Assembly (NCBI GenBank): GCA_965220935.1
Contig: OZ244857.1
Location: forward strand, 496,001 to 560,000
Length of the DNA stretch: 64,000 nucleotides
Direction: 5' to 3'
Source of the DNA: Bin80 sp965220935
GTDB lineage: Bacteria; Bacteroidota; Rhodothermia; Rhodothermales; Bin80
Shown here: piece after piece, positions 62,548 to 64,000 of the stretch
Numbering within the stretch: position 1 is the stretch's first letter
How the letters are laid out: the number at the start of each line of letters is the position of its first letter
Position numbers and translations under genes: made by a program
The notes under the pieces: generated by a model
Database searches by the model: none
What the model was told of the DNA's origin: nothing
Seen by the model: only the letters and a program-made list of their open reading frames with translations

Positions 62548-64000
62548 TCATGATAGTTTCGGCCCAGCGGATTGAACATCTGCCGAACATCTACTCGCAT
62601 ATTGCGCAAAGTTGTCAGCGAATAGAATAGAGAGTCGCCGAGCAGTTTCATAGTAAGTCTGTCTATCAGACCACATCTTCTCGGGGAATAATAGGGAATC
62701 TGGTAGATCTGGACATTGTTTAGGAATGGAAAGTCCGAAGATTGGCTCAACGACCACAGGAGTATCAGCAAGGGCTCCACTGTGGATTGAATCAATCACT
62801 GCACGAGTATATTGAAGCTTAATTCGTTCTCTCAAATCTCCAACAAACCCTGTGTTGATCAGCCATGTATAGGCGTGATGCTGATTGATTTTAGTTGCAA
62901 GTAATTCGGAATACTTTGCGGGGTGCCAGGCCATAAATGCTGCACCAAAACAAGCAGAAAACGTGGCGACGGGCTCATTGACACCAACCTCAGTCCCAGC
63001 TACTTTCGCGGTATAGCCACTAATAAAATGGTACATGGCCTGCGCAGAGGTGAGACGTGCGATTGGGGGGAGTACGCCAAAGGCGTCAAATGTAAGAAAA
63101 ATGATATTTGACGGATGCCCTCCGACACAGGGAATTTTCGCATTGTCTATATATTCAATCGGAAAGCATGCGCGAGTATTTTGAGTCAATTGGGTATCGG
63201 TATAATCAACGGTATGAGTGATGGGGTCTAAGATGACGTTTTCCAATACGGTACCAAAACGAATCGCTTTGTAGATTTCTGGTTCTTGGTCGGCAGACAG
63301 GTTAATGGCTTTTGCGTAGCAACCTCCCTCAATATTGAAAATCCCGTCATCGGCCCAACAGTGTTCATCATCACCAATGAGCGAGCGCCGAGGATCGGCC
63401 GATAGGGTAGTTTTTCCTGTACCAGAAAGTCCGAAAAATAACGATACATCTCCATTGACTCCCTGATTGGCCGAACAGTGCATAGATAAGACACCTTGTC
63501 GAGGCATAATATAATTCATGATCGTGAAGACACCTTTTTTCATTTCTCCTGCATACTCTGTCCCCAAAATGACCATTTGTTGATCCTCAAATGAGATATC
63601 AATACTTGTCTTTGAGGACATGTAGGTTGTGTGTCGGTTGGCAGGAAACATCCCCGCATTATACACGACATAGTCAGGAGTCCCAAAGTTACCAAGCTCC
63701 TCATCGCTGAGGCGAATTAACATATTGCGCATGAACAATGCATGATATGCACGCTCACAGATAATCCGGACTTTAATTCGGTATTTAGGATTCCAGCCAG
63801 CATAGCCATCTACGACATAGAGGCGATCCCGGGTGTTGAGATAATCACGTGCACGCTCGCGGTTAATTTCAAATGTATGCTGATCAATGGGTAAGTTGAC
63901 AGACCCCCACCAAATATCACGATCACTTGGAGGGGCTTTCACGATTCGTTTGTCGCGGGGGCTCCGCCCAGTTTTTGCCCCACTCTTAATAGAAATGGCG
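62548..64000 (-). CDS. pckA: Phosphoenolpyruvate carboxykinase (ATP), 5' end beyond window
   Basis: PckA converts oxaloacetate and ATP to phosphoenolpyruvate and CO2, the first step of gluconeogenesis. The - strand frame is open to the window edge (AISIKSGAKTGRSPRDKRIVKAPPSDRD), so the GTG at 63942 is internal and about 50 N-terminal residues are missing. Motifs are the kinase-1 loop FFGLSGTGKTTLSADP, the Mn/Mg site GDDEHCWADDGIFNIEGGCYAKAINL, and HYGxP-equivalent GGHPSNIIFLTFDAFGVLPP. The C-terminus is complete. It converges on the TonB-dependent receptor. Confidence 0.95.
   Translation of the reverse strand, partial: AISIKSGAKTGRSPRDKRIVKAPPSDRDIWWGSVNLPIDQHTFEINRERARDYLNTRDRLYVVDGYAGWNPKYRIKVRIICERAYHALFMRNMLIRLSDEELGNFGTPDYVVYNAGMFPANRHTTYMSSKTSIDISFEDQQMVILGTEYAGEMKKGVFTIMNYIMPRQGVLSMHCSANQGVNGDVSLFFGLSGTGKTTLSADPRRSLIGDDEHCWADDGIFNIEGGCYAKAINLSADQEPEIYKAIRFGTVLENVILDPITHTVDYTDTQLTQNTRACFPIEYIDNAKIPCVGGHPSNIIFLTFDAFGVLPPIARLTSAQAMYHFISGYTAKVAGTEVGVNEPVATFSACFGAAFMAWHPAKYSELLATKINQHHAYTWLINTGFVGDLRERIKLQYTRAVIDSIHSGALADTPVVVEPIFGLSIPKQCPDLPDSLLFPEKMWSDRQTYYETARRLSILFADNFAQYASRCSADVQSAGPKLS

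Noticed and set aside
63942..64000. pckA appears to lack its N-terminus
   Set aside because: The frame continues with conserved PckA sequence to the window edge, so this is truncation by the window and not a biological deletion.
1..64000. tRNA or rRNA genes in the intergenic gaps
   Set aside because: I looked for T-loop and anticodon-arm patterns in every gap longer than about 70 bases and found none convincing.

Overview
The window looks like one contig of a bacterium from the Bacteroidota/Rhodothermota side of the FCB group. The evidence is as follows. Most genes lack a Shine-Dalgarno sequence and start after an AT-rich leader. The ribosomal protein L36 is the 38-residue type without a zinc-binding cysteine set. 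The order secY-map-infA-rpmJ-rpsM-rpsK-rpsD-rpoA-rplQ fits this group. L17 carries a long acidic tail. A DUF4175 coiled-coil membrane protein, a LemA/TPM pair and TonB-dependent uptake genes are present. The genus cannot be named from sequence alone. By eye the base composition is in the mid-40s % G+C, lower in the accessory gaps.

Region 1 (1-21245) is the 3' end of ftsH followed by one uninterrupted str-S10-spc-alpha supercluster: rpsL, rpsG, fusA, tuf, rpsJ to rplO, secY, map, infA, rpmJ, rpsM, rpsK, rpsD, rpoA, rplQ. All genes are on the + strand with tiny gaps or overlaps. Region 2 (21575-31359) is housekeeping and small operons: a bifunctional (p)ppGpp synthetase/hydrolase followed by the ruvX/YqgF nuclease, a LemA-TPM pair, a TPR protein with a CPBP protease, a cysteine-desulfurase-like PLP enzyme, and a FeoB-like membrane protein near a FAD oxidoreductase with a cysteine-rich tail.

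Region 3 (31360-39702) is accessory. It holds a 1384-bp transposable element carrying a nonsense-mutated tnpB, bounded by 24-bp terminal inverted repeats and an exact 8-bp target duplication. Next to it is a rebuilt type I restriction-modification locus on the - strand: hsdM, a HepT (HEPN) toxin-like gene, and a gene in which an MntA-type nucleotidyltransferase antitoxin domain is fused in frame to a complete HsdS specificity subunit. A decayed AlbA_2/ATP-binding accessory gene follows, and no hsdR is present. This HEPN/MNT-HsdS coupling is the strongest candidate for an undescribed system: the antitoxin of a HepT/MntA pair has become part of the DNA-recognition subunit, so toxin neutralisation could depend on assembly of the methyltransferase complex.

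Region 4 (39703-64000) mixes metabolism, transport and defence: a TIGR02206 membrane protein, an AbgT transporter, a TonB-type protein, an AcuI/YhdH reductase, a solitary MmeI-type restriction-methylation enzyme, etfBA, a very large DinG/XPD-type helicase with a vestigial exonuclease domain and an inserted beta-rich domain, a ChrA transporter, a DCC thiol-disulfide protein, the DUF4175 protein, glgC with a lipoprotein, a TonB-dependent receptor, and the 3' part of pckA running off the window end. I found no tRNA, rRNA or CRISPR array.
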